DNA from: Actinoplanes lobatus | GTDB taxonomy: Bacteria; Actinomycetota; Actinomycetes; Mycobacteriales; Micromonosporaceae | Assembly: GCF_014205215.1 (NCBI RefSeq) | Contig: NZ_JACHNC010000001.1 | Span: forward strand, 7,312,501 to 7,376,500 | Reading direction: 5' to 3' | DNA length: 64,000 bases | Shown here: piece after piece, positions 16,699 to 25,917 of the stretch | Layout: the number at the start of each line of letters is the position of its first letter | Numbering within the stretch: the first letter of the stretch is position 1 | Notes under the pieces: generated by a model | What the model saw: the letters and a program-made list of their open reading frames with translations, nothing else | Told to the model about the DNA's origin: nothing | The model's database searches: none | Translations under genes and position numbers: made by a program

Positions 16699-17211
16699 TC
16701 AGATGGCGGGTACGTTCGTGAGCGCCTCGCCGCGCGAACGCAGGACCGCCAGCAGCCGGGCCTGTTCGGCCGGGGTCAGATCAGCGGTCGGGATGCTGGA
16801 CATCCGCCGCTTGGCACCGGCGAACCCTTTGTGCAAGAGCAGGACCTGACCGCGCGTCCGGCGCACCGTCTTGATCGCCGACCAGGGCAGCGTGTCCGTC
16901 GAGAAGCCGTGGACGGTGTGCACACCCACGGCGTCGATCCGGAAGGCGACCGGCCCTCCGATCTTGTGGGCTTCCCGCTTCACGACCAGCCTTGGCACCG
17001 CGAACAGCACGTACGGCAGCGTGAAAACGCTGCTGACGAGCAGGGGTAGCGCCCAGCCGCCCGGATTGCCGGCCCGGTACAGCAGCACGGCGGCGACCAG
17101 TGGGACGGCCACGACCCATGCGACGATCGGAAACATGGTATGCCGAAGCAGCGCCTTCACCAGCTTCGGCTCCGATCGGGTTTGAAAGGTGAGCTGCCCC
17201 GCGTCTTCCAT
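16699..17211 (-). CDS. Membrane protein with PH/YcxB-like domain
   Basis: A 170-residue protein with two adjacent membrane helices (about residues 27-70: FPIVAWVVAVPLVAAVLLY and LPLLVSSVFTLPYVLFAVP). A cytoplasmic beta-rich domain follows (FRIDAVGVHTVHGFSTDTLPWSAIKTVRRT), a pattern seen in YcxB-like/PH-domain membrane proteins. The function of the family is unknown. It converges on the dehydrogenase remnant, with 13 bases between stops. It has its own start and typical codon usage. Confidence 0.7.
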   Translation of the reverse strand: MEDAGQLTFQTRSEPKLVKALLRHTMFPIVAWVVAVPLVAAVLLYRAGNPGGWALPLLVSSVFTLPYVLFAVPRLVVKREAHKIGGPVAFRIDAVGVHTVHGFSTDTLPWSAIKTVRRTRGQVLLLHKGFAGAKRRMSSIPTADLTPAEQARLLAVLRSRGEALTNVPAI

Positions 17212-17281
17212 GCCCGCATCATAGAGATGATCTTGGTTGCCCCTGCGGGGAGGTCGAAGGCGAGCACCGATCGTCGGGCTC

Positions 17282-19870
17282 CTACCGGGAGCCCAGGCGG
17301 GCGGCCAGGTCGGTGGTGGCGTCCTCGGGTTCGGCGTCGAGATCGGCCAGTGCCCGGGTCACCGCCCGCAGCAGCTGCTTGACGCCGCCGGTGTCGCCGA
17401 GGGCGTGACGGGCGCGCATCGCCGCCCGGTACAGCTCCTCGTTGTACCGGTCCAAACCGATCGCCTTGTCGAGCAGGTCGCTCGCCGAACGGGGGTCGGT
17501 GGGCAGCAGGTCCTCGGCGAGCAGCAGGTGGGCTTCGAGGCCGAAGCGGTGGGCGTTCTCGCGGTGCGCGGTGATCCAGTCGTAGTCGCAGCCATCGGCC
17601 AGCGGAGCGGTGTAGAGGTCACACGCCGCGCGCAGCAGATCGGCGCGCGCCGGCCCGGACGCGATGCGGGCCCGGCCGAGCAGGTCACGCAACTGCCACA
17701 GGTCCACCGCGACGGTGTCGGGATCCAGCCGGTAGCGGGCGGCGGTGCCTCGTTTGAGCAGGTAGCCGCCAGGGTTCGGGCCGCCCGCCCGGCCGAGCCC
17801 GTGACGCAGGTTCGACGCGTTGGTGTGGACCTGCTGGTAGGCCTGCTTTCGGCGTACGTCGGGAAGTAGGTTTTCGGCGATGGTGTCGGTGTCGGCGCCG
17901 TGCGGGTGGCAGGCGAGGAAGACCGCCAGTTCGAAGGCTTTGCCGCGCACGTTGCGGCCGGGCAGGTTCATGTCCTCGATGCGCGGCTGGCCGAGGACGC
18001 ACAGCCGCACCGGGTTCGCCGCGGTGGGCGGGCTCACCGTCTGCTGGACCACCGGCTGCGTCGCCGGCGGGGGAGTGCTGGTGTGCGATTCGCGGACGGT
18101 GTCCAGGATGGTGATCGCGTCGTCCTGGGCGAGGACGGCAACGGTCGCCGGGACCTGGGCCGGCTGGTCGCCCGGTGTGCTGGTGCGCCCGTCCGTGGTG
18201 ATGGTGCAGGTGATTCCCGGCGGCCAGGAGCCGATCAGGACGGCGGTGGCGTCGAGCCCGGCGGCGAGGCCGAGGACGACGGCGGCCCGGGCGGTCGCAG
18301 CGTCGGCGGCCCGGCCGATCAGCAGTAGCGGCGGGAGGGCCTCCTCGGCCGGGGCCTGAGCGTGGAGGTCGTCGATGGTGTCGATGCCGTGGTCGTTGAG
18401 CAGGCGGCGCCGCTGCAACAGGTGGGCGTCGAGTAGGTCCAGCGATGCGGTGACGTCGGCGGTGACCCGCAGCCGGTCCCAGCCGGTCACGCCGGGGCCG
18501 AGCAGGTCGTCGCAGGTGGTCCGGTCGATGATGACGTGGGTGCGGTGGCCGGGTTCGTCGGGGGAGCCGTCGGTGAGCGCGGTGATGATCAGGCCGCGTA
18601 CGGCGTCGGCCGCGCCGGGTCCGTTGACGCCGAGGCCGCCGTAGGGCCAGCGGGCGGTGAGCGGCTCGGCGGGGTGGCGCAGCGTGTGCCGGTGGATCGC
18701 CGTCACCGGTTCGGGCAGCGGTTGCGCCGGAAGTACGTGAGCGGTGTCGGCGGTCGGGCGGAAGCGGCGACGGCGTTGCCGCCAGGCCAGGGTGGCGGCG
18801 GCGCTGATCGCCGCGGCCAGCGACCAGGGGACGATGCTGCCGCTCGGCAGGCGGATGCCGTCCTGATCAGCCGCCGGAGCCACGGGCTCGGCATCGACCG
18901 GCGGCGCCTCCCGGGCCGGGGGAGCGGCGGCAGCCGACGGTGACGAAGGGGCGCTGGTGGCCTGCGATGAGGAGGGAGCGCTGGTGGCCTGTGGCGGCGG
19001 GGGAGTCGCGGTGGCCGGGGCCGACGGAACCGGTGTCGCGGTGCCGGGCGCTGATGGGGGAGTAGCAGCCGGCGGAGTACGCGGCTTGCTCGCGCCGGGC
19101 GGCCGCGCATCCTCCGGCAACCGCAGCCGCCAACCGGGAATGATCAGATCGCAGTCGGTGAGCCGCGCCCCCGCGGCCACATGCTCATGCCGGTTGAGCC
19201 GGCAGATCTCCGGCCACCGATCGGCGTCCCCCAGCCATCGCCGCGCGATCTTCGACAGCGTGTCCCCACGCTTGACCTGATACTCGTAGTGCTCGTCGCC
19301 GACCAGGACGGTCACCGTGCCCTGCTGCAACGCGGTCGTACCCGACGCCACCGGCACCTCCGGCGACTCAGCCGCTGCCGACGGGATGCCGGTGGCGCCG
19401 ACCGCGACGACCGCCGTGCCGGCCAGCCCGAACAACATCCGGTGCACCGGCGCCGGCAACCGCCACCGCGGCATCCGCCACCCGGCGATCACGGTGAGCA
19501 GGCTGCCGGCCAGCAGCACCGCCATCACCGCCCAGACCAGCCACAACACCGCCACAACAACGAAGAGCAGGATTCGCGTACGGTCGCCGTCGTCCCCGGC
19601 GAGGAAACCGCTCACCGTCGCACCGGACGGAATCCGGTCCACCGGATTGCCGAACACCAGCCACAACACGGCAGGCGGTACCACCAGCAGGACGAGACTG
19701 CCCAGCAGTGCCCGCCCGGCCGCGAACGCCCTGCGCCCCGCCGGCGGCCGCCCCGGTGGCGGCGGTGCGGCGACCCAGACGGAGGGCTGCCGGGCGAGTT
19801 CAGCGGTACGGCGATGCATGTCGTCGCTCATCGCCCGCGTGTCTACCGCCCACAACGCATCAATCTCCAT
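17282..19870 (-). CDS. LysM-BTAD transmembrane regulatory protein
   Basis: An 862-residue protein in order: cytoplasmic N-terminus, three membrane helices (about 54-73, 100-129 and 144-164), a LysM domain (about 195-252, YQVKRGDTLSKIARRWLGD), a Pro/Ala/Ser-rich linker (253-345), another membrane helix (about 347-365) followed by RQRRRRF, a middle domain, and a C-terminal winged-helix plus BTAD domain (from about 640, RNVRGKAFELAVFLACHPHG, to the end). Such proteins occur in actinobacterial conjugation and secretion clusters. They could link wall contact by LysM to a BTAD regulatory domain. It is divergent from the Hsp70-like gene, with 84 bases between the starts. MSDDM at 19831 is an alternative start. 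Confidence 0.82.
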   Translation of the reverse strand: MEIDALWAVDTRAMSDDMHRRTAELARQPSVWVAAPPPPGRPPAGRRAFAAGRALLGSLVLLVVPPAVLWLVFGNPVDRIPSGATVSGFLAGDDGDRTRILLFVVVAVLWLVWAVMAVLLAGSLLTVIAGWRMPRWRLPAPVHRMLFGLAGTAVVAVGATGIPSAAAESPEVPVASGTTALQQGTVTVLVGDEHYEYQVKRGDTLSKIARRWLGDADRWPEICRLNRHEHVAAGARLTDCDLIIPGWRLRLPEDARPPGASKPRTPPAATPPSAPGTATPVPSAPATATPPPPQATSAPSSSQATSAPSSPSAAAAPPAREAPPVDAEPVAPAADQDGIRLPSGSIVPWSLAAAISAAATLAWRQRRRRFRPTADTAHVLPAQPLPEPVTAIHRHTLRHPAEPLTARWPYGGLGVNGPGAADAVRGLIITALTDGSPDEPGHRTHVIIDRTTCDDLLGPGVTGWDRLRVTADVTASLDLLDAHLLQRRRLLNDHGIDTIDDLHAQAPAEEALPPLLLIGRAADAATARAAVVLGLAAGLDATAVLIGSWPPGITCTITTDGRTSTPGDQPAQVPATVAVLAQDDAITILDTVRESHTSTPPPATQPVVQQTVSPPTAANPVRLCVLGQPRIEDMNLPGRNVRGKAFELAVFLACHPHGADTDTIAENLLPDVRRKQAYQQVHTNASNLRHGLGRAGGPNPGGYLLKRGTAARYRLDPDTVAVDLWQLRDLLGRARIASGPARADLLRAACDLYTAPLADGCDYDWITAHRENAHRFGLEAHLLLAEDLLPTDPRSASDLLDKAIGLDRYNEELYRAAMRARHALGDTGGVKQLLRAVTRALADLDAEPEDATTDLAARLGSR

Positions 19871-19954
19871 CGAATTGGCGCGGATCTCTCACCATGCGTG
19901 AAACATCGGCTACCGGGACCGCACGATGATCGTTGCTTTGCGACACTGCCCGGC

Positions 19955-21387
19955 ATGCCAGCGGGGAATCTGCACCTGGTCGTCGACATCGCCGCCTGGT
20001 CGGCCGGCGCCGTCCACACCACCGGCGGCTACGTCCAGCCCGTCGTCATAGCCGGCCATACCCGCTTTCCCAGCGGCGTCCACCAGGATCCGGCCACCGG
20101 CACCCGCACCACCGGAGCGCCCGCCCTCGCCGCGGGCCTGGCCGACCCGGACGACTACCACCCCGACCCGATGAGCCGCCTGCACGCTTCGGCCACCGGC
20201 AGCACGGAAGAGGTCGCCACGGTTCTCGCCTACGCCGCCAACGCCGCCGCCACCCACACCGGCACCCCGGTCACCGCCCTCACCGTCGTCACCGGCCAGC
20301 CGTGGGGGCACCGCGCCCGTACCCGTCTGATCGACGCCGCCACCCACGCCGGCCTGCCGCAACCGCACATCGTCACCACCGCCGCGGCCGCGGCCGCAGC
20401 CGCAGGCGGCGACCACCGCTTCGTCCTGCACGCCACCGCCGACGCGAGCATCCCGCACCTCACCGTCCTCGACGCGACCGACGCCTTTCAGCAGATAGCC
20501 ACCACAGCGGTACGCGACCCGGCCGCCGACACCATCGACGACGCCCTCACCGCACCCGCATCACCGCCCGCGCCCTCACCGGCGTCACCGTCCTGGCCGC
20601 CTGCTCGGTCGGGCTGCTGCTCCAGACGATCACCACCGCCGACACCTGGACCCGCGGCAGCAGCATCACCGCCGTACGCCTGCCTGTCGAGAATCTGGGA
20701 TTGGCAGCCGCTCTCGCCGCGCTCACCGCCTGGGCCGCCGCCCAGCTCGCGCCCACCACCTGGATCCACACCGCCCAGGCGGGCGACGACAGCACCACCG
20801 GCGCCCTGCTGCGCCGCGGCTATTTCGGCGCGGCCGCGCTCGGCCTCGCCATCGCCGGACTCTGGGGACTCGGCGCGGGCGTCGGGGTCGGCTTCACCGA
20901 CGAAACCTTCCTGCGTACGGCCTTGACCGCGGCCGTACCCATCAGCATCTGCGCCGCCGTGATCGCGCTTGCCGCGCCCCGCCTCCCGCAGACAGCGCTC
21001 ACCACATGGCTGCGCCGCGCCCGCCCGCCGGTCACCGCGATCGCGGTCGGCGCCGCCGGCGTCTACCTGCAACGCGCCGCCGACACCCTCACGTTCCCCG
21101 CCGACCTGGCCATGCCCGGCCTCGTCCAGGCCGTCGGCGCGGCCATGCTCGGTGTCGCCACCGCCCTGATCGCCACCCGCAGCACCCTGCTGCGCATCAT
21201 CACCGGGATCATCCTCGCCACCGGATACGTCCTGGTCACCGACGTCACCACCCACCACTACCTGACGATCGCCTACACCATCGTGCTCGCCTGGTGGGCC
21301 GCCACCACCGCCACCGTCACCGTGACCGCCGCGATCCCGCAGGCGGCCGGATGGCTATCGCGAAAGCCGGCGGATCACCACCAGTAG
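19955..21387 (+). pseudogene. Hsp70-like/actin-fold protein with membrane tail (frameshifted)
   Basis: Starts at ATG 19955. The first 200 residues resemble the nucleotide-binding lobe of actinobacterial Hsp70-like and type VII secretion-associated proteins (LHLVVDIAAWSAGAV, then VTGQPWGHRARTRLIDAA). From about 20560 coding moves to another frame (RITARALTGVTVLAACSVG), and that part contains about eight hydrophobic helices to the stop at 21387. One added base in CTCACCGCACCCG would join the halves. Either the two halves are one gene with a one-base deletion, or the second is a separate membrane protein. Lobe II of a true Hsp70 is absent. It faces the LysM-BTAD gene, and the two probably form one system. 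Confidence 0.65.
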
Positions 21388-21503
21388 TTGTCCTGCGGCA
21401 GGTACGTGGCCTCCAGCTCGGCGATCTCCTCCTCGGTCAGGCGCAGTTCAAGAGCAGCGAGGGCGTCGTGCAGATGATGCGGCCTGGTGGCACCATCTTG
21501 TCG
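21375..21503 (-). pseudogene. Aldo/keto reductase C-terminal fragment
   Basis: About 40 residues, GATRPHHLHDALAALELRL then TEEEIAELEATYLPQDNYWW, match the last helix and tail of aldo/keto reductases (the usual VPI-x-GA-x-xPHHL-xDA motif). Nothing upstream continues the barrel. The fragment overlaps the 3' end of the preceding membrane-protein frame. Confidence 0.65.
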
Positions 21504-21534
21504 CCCACCAGGACCGGCATGACGACCGAATCAC

Positions 21535-21586
21535 CGCTCGACGAGGCCGGGGCTTGGAGAGATCCAAGCCCCGGCCTCGTCGAGCG
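21535..21586. repeat. Perfect 23-base inverted repeat
   Basis: A perfect 23-base stem (starting CGCTCGACGAGGCC, 21535-21557, and its complement 21564-21586) around the loop AGAGAT. No T-tract follows, so it may be a terminator-like hairpin or the end of a lost mobile element. Confidence 0.6.
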
Positions 21587-21677
21587 CCATCCCTACGTGA
21601 TCCGATCATCTGCCGAATTGAGGACGTTCTCTGGTTATTGGTGTGGTGAGCGCCCACGAGATCTGTAACGATGAATA

Positions 21678-22022
21678 ATGACTTCCGGATGGCGGAACGG
21701 TTGGGATCTTCTGGCAGCGACTGCGAGCGCGATCGCCCTGATCATGATCGTTTTCTATGTTGGACTGATACGTCAGCAGGGCGGTCAGGTAGCGGCCTGG
21801 TTCCTCGCCGGACTTGCCATCGCAGCACTTCTTTCGATCTATGGTGTAGCGCGCGCAGCGCCCGGGCGCCGACCGGTGCTGGCAGTGTCGGGCGTGATGA
21901 TGATGGCACTCGGCCTTCTCGGCATCCTGTCGATCGGAATACCCATCCTCGGCGCGGGTATTTTGGCCCTGGTCGCTGCCACGCGCGTAGCGGGCGCCGG
22001 GGCGGGGTCGCCCGCCCGGTAG
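21678..22022 (+). CDS. Small membrane protein
   Basis: A 114-residue protein with three hydrophobic segments (about residues 12-30, 39-57 and 69-100) separated by short charged loops. No known domain or catalytic residue. There is no close ribosome site, but the hydrophobic periodicity is clear and unlikely to be chance. It stands alone between gene remnants, so its function cannot be deduced from context. Confidence 0.55.
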   Translation: MTSGWRNGWDLLAATASAIALIMIVFYVGLIRQQGGQVAAWFLAGLAIAALLSIYGVARAAPGRRPVLAVSGVMMMALGLLGILSIGIPILGAGILALVAATRVAGAGAGSPAR

Positions 22023-22296
22023 AGGGTTTCGCCGGCCTCGTGCAAGGTGAGGTCTTCCGCCGTTGCGCGGTCGAGCCGCAGTACGACGTGGTCCGCCACG
22101 CGGAGACGTGCGCTCTCCGTCCCCGGCATCGCGCAACCAAGATCGAGTGGACGGATCTGCTTGCAGAGAATGCGCGTTCGGGCCCGCATCTGCCGCACCT
22201 TGCTCGCTCAGCCAGCGCTCGCCGTAGTCGCCGCTGGTGACGCTGCGGCTGGTTGGGGCAACACCGGGCTGGGGCGGAGATTGAACGGGATATGTG
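22023..22296. other. No intact gene
   Basis: No complete gene is seen. The minus strand around 22030-22135 reads ARLRVADHVVLRLDRATAED then LTLHEAGETLYRAGDP, which looks protein-like and may be another remnant, but no family is recognised. Confidence 0.3.
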
Positions 22297-22500
22297 TCAG
22301 CGCGGCTCGCGGTCGTCGCCGAATGGGCCGTTGCAGGCTTGGGTGACCGCCGTGTCGAGGAAGTCCCACAGCCGCTGCGGGTGGAATGGCTCGGCGGCGC
22401 GGAACAGCAGGCTGTTGATGCCGTACTCGATGGTCTCGGGGATGTGCTCGCCGTTGAGCTCGGCGACCCAGCCGGGCGCGGTCTCGGCGGCGGCCATGCC
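22297..22500 (-). pseudogene. CobW/G3E GTPase C-terminal fragment
   Basis: About 60 residues match the CobW C-terminal domain: APGWVAELNGEHIPETIEYG, INSLLFRAAEPFHPQRLWDFL. The GTPase domain with Walker and CxCC motifs is missing. CobW-type proteins are metallochaperones; this piece would be inactive. Its upstream end is joined to the serine recombinase remnant on the other strand. Confidence 0.65.
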
Positions 22501-22502
22501 GG

Positions 22503-23030
22503 TTCCGGGTGCGCTCGGCGATGGCAGCCCAGGTTCGCGAGCAGGGCCGTCATCTCGGCGGGCGTCCACCGTACGGCTACCAACTCGTCGACGCCGGCCC
22601 GCACCCCAACAAGGTCCATGCGAGTTGGGGCCCGCCGTCAGCATCGCCTGGAAGTGGACCCGGTGACGGCCCCGACCGTGCGGTGGATCTTCGCTCGCCG
22701 ACTGGAGGGGATGAGTTACGGCGGGGATCGTGCGGGTGTTGAACGAACGGCGGACCCTGTCACCGGCCGCCTACGACCGGGTAAGGAATCCGCACCGTGA
22801 CGGTGCGGTATGGACGCTGCGCACGGTCGCGGCGATCCTGGCGAACCCGTGGTACACCGATCGTGAGGCGGTGCCGGGGGACTGGCGGACCAGTCTGGGG
22901 CCGGTGCGGGTGTGGAACCCGCGGGAGGACTGGGTGGTCTCCCCACTGCATCCTCGCCGTCTACATGGCCTCCGACGCTTGAACACCCCAAGGCCTGCCG
23001 TCCGCCGGGGCCCGCCGACAGCAGCCTCGC
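22503..23030 (+). pseudogene. Large serine recombinase remnant
   Basis: Pieces of a large serine recombinase in at least three frames: MAAQVREQGRHLGGRPPYGY then LVDAGPHPNK; next EVDPVTAPTVRWIFARRLEGMS; then VLNERRTLSPAAYDRVRNP and WTLRTVAAILANPWYT. These are in the usual order of the recombinase and zinc-ribbon-adjacent region. The catalytic N-terminus and the C-terminal domain are absent. Frameshifts and the abrupt junction with the CobW fragment show decay. It is evidence that an integrative element once sat here. Confidence 0.75.
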
Positions 23031-23246
23031 ACGGCCTATCCCATCACCTGCCGAGCGGCCGCCCGGCACGCGTCAACATTCAACGGGAGGGGAAGGTCGC
23101 CGATGCACGCGAAGATGCCGATGAGAATGCGCACGGCCATATCGACATCGCGATGCTGGTTTCCTGGCGCACGTCCTTCTGATGTGAAGTGCCGGCGCGA
23201 TCGGTCGAGGGGTTCGGCGACGATGCTGACCACGTACAGTTGATCG

Positions 23247-23981
23247 ATGACCGCTCCACGGACGGTCGTCCTCAACGGCGACCTCGGCAGTGGCAAGACA
23301 ACGGTGTCAGTCGCGCTGGCCGAACGGCTGGGCGTGCGCCGGGTCAGTATCGGCGACCTCTACCGGCAGATGGCGGCCGAGCACGGCATGACCGCCCTCC
23401 AATTCAATTTGCACGCCGAACTCGACGACAAAATCGACCACTACATCGATCAGCTCCAGTACGATATCGCCGCCTCGGGTGAACCCCTGGTCGTCGACAG
23501 CCGCCTGGCCTGGCACTTCTTCCGCGGCGCATACAAGGTCCACCTAGTTACCGACCCGGTGGTCGCGGCCCGGCGGGTGCTGGGCCGCGCCGGCGGCCCA
23601 GTCGAGCGGTACACCAACCTCGAGGATGCGTGCACGCAGCTGGCGGCGCGCAGCGAGAGCGAGCGGCAGCGCTTCCTCACCCGTTATGGGGTCGACAAGA
23701 CCCGGCTGCAGAACTACGACCTGATCTGCGACACGACCAGCGCCACCCCGGTCGACATCGTTACTCGCATCATCGAATGGGCAGCGGCACCGACTTGTCT
23801 GCTCGACCCTCGTCGGGTACTGCGGACGACGCCGACCGAGAGCGACGGCGAGATCAAGGTTCTCCACCAAAATTCACACTTCTTCGCCGTAAGTGGCGGC
23901 CTCCGCCTCGACGCAGCCGCGCAGGCCGGCGAAACCTTGGTCCCGGTGCAGCTTGTAGACGAGGCCGGGAAAGCACTGTAG
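23247..23981 (+). CDS. P-loop nucleotide kinase, (d)CMP kinase-like
   Basis: A 244-residue protein. The N-terminal P-loop NGDLGSGKTT and the following ERLGVRRVSIGDLYRQMAAE resemble cytidylate or shikimate-type kinases. FLTRYGVDKTRLQNYDLICDT resembles the lid and C-terminal substrate part of CMP kinases. The last 70 residues (from about 170) are an extra domain that I cannot place. It probably transfers phosphate from ATP to a nucleotide or small acceptor in the cytoplasm. The ATG is used; the ribosome site is weak. Neighbours are fragments, so no pathway can be inferred. Confidence 0.72.
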   Translation: MTAPRTVVLNGDLGSGKTTVSVALAERLGVRRVSIGDLYRQMAAEHGMTALQFNLHAELDDKIDHYIDQLQYDIAASGEPLVVDSRLAWHFFRGAYKVHLVTDPVVAARRVLGRAGGPVERYTNLEDACTQLAARSESERQRFLTRYGVDKTRLQNYDLICDTTSATPVDIVTRIIEWAAAPTCLLDPRRVLRTTPTESDGEIKVLHQNSHFFAVSGGLRLDAAAQAGETLVPVQLVDEAGKAL

Positions 23982-24008
23982 TCGGATGGCAGGAGCTTCG
24001 GCGTAACG

Positions 24009-24290
24009 TTGGTCGGCTTCGCGGCCGCCGACACGTTCTGGGAGACCGCGCTGCAGCGGGCGGTGCCGAGCGATCGCCTCGGCCGGGTCGCCTCATTCGA
24101 CCGGCTCGGCTCGTCGTGCCTGCGGCCGTTCGGTTATCTGCTGGCCGGCAGCGCGGCCATCGCCTTCGGCCTGTCCGCGACGCTGCGAGGCGCAAGCGTG
24201 GCGCTGCTGGTCACGGTACTCGCGGTGGCACTGCTGGTGCCCGCGATGCGACGACTCGTGCCGCGGCCGCCCGGTGTTACGGAATTCGGC
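24009..24290 (+). pseudogene. MFS transporter C-terminal fragment
   Basis: About 94 residues read as the last two or three helices of an MFS exporter: LVGFAAADTFWETALQRAVP, LGRVASFDRLGS, then LLVTVLAVALLVPAMRRLVP. There is no start signal and the N-terminal nine helices are missing. It ends where the next remnant begins. Confidence 0.6.
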
Positions 24291-24354
24291 GCTCGCTCCA
24301 GCAAGCTGACTACCGGCCACCAGACCGCGAGACAACAGCTAAGGAGGAGCAGCC

Positions 24355-24580
24355 ATGGCTACGCGACTCATAGCGCTGCTGGGTGGCGGGTTCTCGGACG
24401 ACCCGGACACCTTGATCGACGATCGTCTGCTCGTCGCCATCGATCGGGACCGGCCGAAGGTCTGTTTCGTGCCGACCGCGAGCGGCGACTCCGCCGGATC
24501 CATCGATCGCTTCAACACCGCTTTCGGGCCACGGCCCAGTTCTTCCCCGATGCTGGCGGCATCCTGCCTTGGGCGTTACA
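24355..24580 (+). pseudogene. Peptidase S51-like N-terminal fragment
   Basis: A proper ribosome site (AAGGAGGAG) and ATG begin a sequence like peptidase E/S51 proteins: IALLGGGFSDDPDTLIDDRL, then RPKVCFVPTASGD, then IDRFNTAFG. After about 60 residues the similarity stops and the frame changes. The catalytic serine region (usually GxSAG, near residue 120) is missing. It is truncated by the adjoining IS21 remnant. Confidence 0.6.
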
Positions 24581-24593
24581 CCGGACGGCTGGA

Positions 24594-24965
24594 TCATCGG
24601 CCGGCAGACCTGGGCGGCAGGCCCGTGGCAGTGAACCGTGACGCCAGCCGGGTCGACTTCCCGGAGCTGTCATTCATCGTGACCTCGCCGAAGTCGACCT
24701 CCGCTTCCTCGCCTGGGCGGTGGGTCTGCGGAAAGAACACGTTGACCGGCCCGCGGCCGGCCTCGACGCAGATCTTGGGCTTGCGGTCGGCGACGTAGGC
24801 GCGAACGACCTGGTAGGAGACGTCGTGCATGTCGTGTTCGTCGATCAGCCGGTCGTAGATTCGCTTGACGGTGTGCCGCTGCTTGCGGGGCGCGTCCAGG
24901 TCCGCCCGAAGGATGTCGTCGATGACCGGTTTGAACGGGTCCAGCTTCGAGGACCGCGGCGGCAT
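24594..24965 (-). pseudogene. IS21-family transposase (IstA) fragment
   Basis: About 110 residues of IstA: KLDPFKPVIDDILRADLDAP, RKQRHTVKRIYDRL, DVSYQVVRAYVADRKPKI and EAEVDFGEV (the first catalytic Asp). The N-terminal helix-turn-helix, the rest of the DDE core and the partner ATPase IstB are missing. It abuts the S51 fragment, which it probably disrupted. Confidence 0.75.
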
Positions 24966-25127
24966 CGGCTTGCGCGGTGCTGGCCGGGCTGCGGTCGTAC
25001 GACCAGTAAATAAGTAGCCGCAGTGTGGGCGATCACTGTGTGTAGCGGAGTTTGCATCGAAGAACTGTTAACCGCTTGCCCCGGCCGATAGGTTCGGTTC
25101 CAGAACAAGGGCAAGGAGGCGCATCGG

Positions 25128-25700
25128 GTGGCCAGACAGCGGGTCGGACAGCGACGACCCCGCGAACAACGTGCCATCTACCGGGGTCCGGGGCGGACAC
25201 GTCCGCCGACACTGGGCGTCGATGTCGGCGGAGTGGTCGTGGCCCTGACCGGCGACGGCGCGGACACCTCCTTCTTCGGCAGCCGTCCGCTGGAGACACC
25301 CGCGACGGCCGGCGTCTTCGCATGCCTTGCCGCGCTCACCGCTGAGCCGTTCGCCGGCCGGGTCCACCTGGTCTCCAAGGCCGGCCCGAAGGTGGCCGCC
25401 AACACCCGAGCCTGGCTGGCCCACCACCGGTTCTTCGAACGGACCGGCATAGCCGAGACCAACCTGCACTTCGTCCGGGAACGCCGCGACAAGGCGCCAG
25501 TCTGCCACCGCCTCGGCATTACCCACTTCGTCGACGACCGCCTCGACGTCCTGGCCTACCTCGACACCGTGGAACACCGCTACCTGTTCACCGGCGGCAC
25601 GCCCAGCCGCGGCCCGGACGCGCATATGCCCGGATGGGCCACAGCGATCGCAACATGGACCGAGCTCGCCAGCGAGATACAGGCGCCGACGCCAAACTGA
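25128..25700 (+). CDS. HAD-like hypothetical protein
   Basis: A 190-residue protein with a HAD-like layout. LGVDVGGVVVAL near residue 30 stands where motif I (DxD) belongs, HLVSKAGPK suggests motif II with the Ser/Thr, then a Lys in RRDKAPVC, and ITHFVDDRLDVLAYL gives the motif IV acidic pair. The second Asp of motif I is replaced by Gly, so phosphatase activity is uncertain. The family is found as a hypothetical protein in actinobacteria. It is a single gene with no operon partner, just upstream of the tRNA-like gene. Confidence 0.65.
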   Translation: MARQRVGQRRPREQRAIYRGPGRTRPPTLGVDVGGVVVALTGDGADTSFFGSRPLETPATAGVFACLAALTAEPFAGRVHLVSKAGPKVAANTRAWLAHHRFFERTGIAETNLHFVRERRDKAPVCHRLGITHFVDDRLDVLAYLDTVEHRYLFTGGTPSRGPDAHMPGWATAIATWTELASEIQAPTPN

Positions 25701-25836
25701 ATCGGCCGACCGCGCGAACGTCCACTCGTGCCACGATCCGCGCAGCTCAGCCGACGAGGCGGGAACGCGGACGGGCGCTTGCCCCGCCCCCGGAAACAGG
25801 CAAGCTGAGGGCCGCGTCAATGCTGTACATTCCCCG

Positions 25837-25915
25837 TGTCTCGTCGTCTAGAGGCCTAGGATCCCGCGCGCCCTTCGGGGACGCGGAGACGCGGGTTCAA
25901 ATCCCGTCGAGGCAC
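25837..25915 (+). tRNA. tRNA-Glu-like gene with enlarged anticodon arm (possibly non-functional)
   Basis: The sequence folds as a cloverleaf: a 7-bp acceptor (TGTCTCG with CGAGGCA, one G-U), a Glu-type D-arm (GTCTAGAGGCCTAGGAT), a 5-bp anticodon stem (CCGCG/CGCGG) and a T-arm with TTCAAAT loop. The D-arm matches bacterial tRNA-Glu. The anticodon loop, however, has 13 bases instead of 7, with TTC (Glu anticodon) exactly in the centre and flanked by CCC and GGG, so TTCG would close as a C(UUCG)G tetraloop. No CCA is encoded. A terminator hairpin follows at once. Either a pseudo-tRNA or a tRNA-like RNA with another role. Confidence 0.6.
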
Positions 25916-25917
25916 TT

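Noticed and set aside
20560..21387. Independent membrane-protein gene starting inside the Hsp70-like region
   Set aside because: No ribosome site or good start codon lies near 20560, and a single base joins it to the preceding frame, so one frameshifted gene is simpler; the alternative is kept in the entry.
23036..23296. Minus-strand frame with DVDMAVRILIGIFACIGDLP
   Set aside because: It looks somewhat protein-like but matches no family, has no start signal and lies across the kinase promoter and the recombinase remnant.
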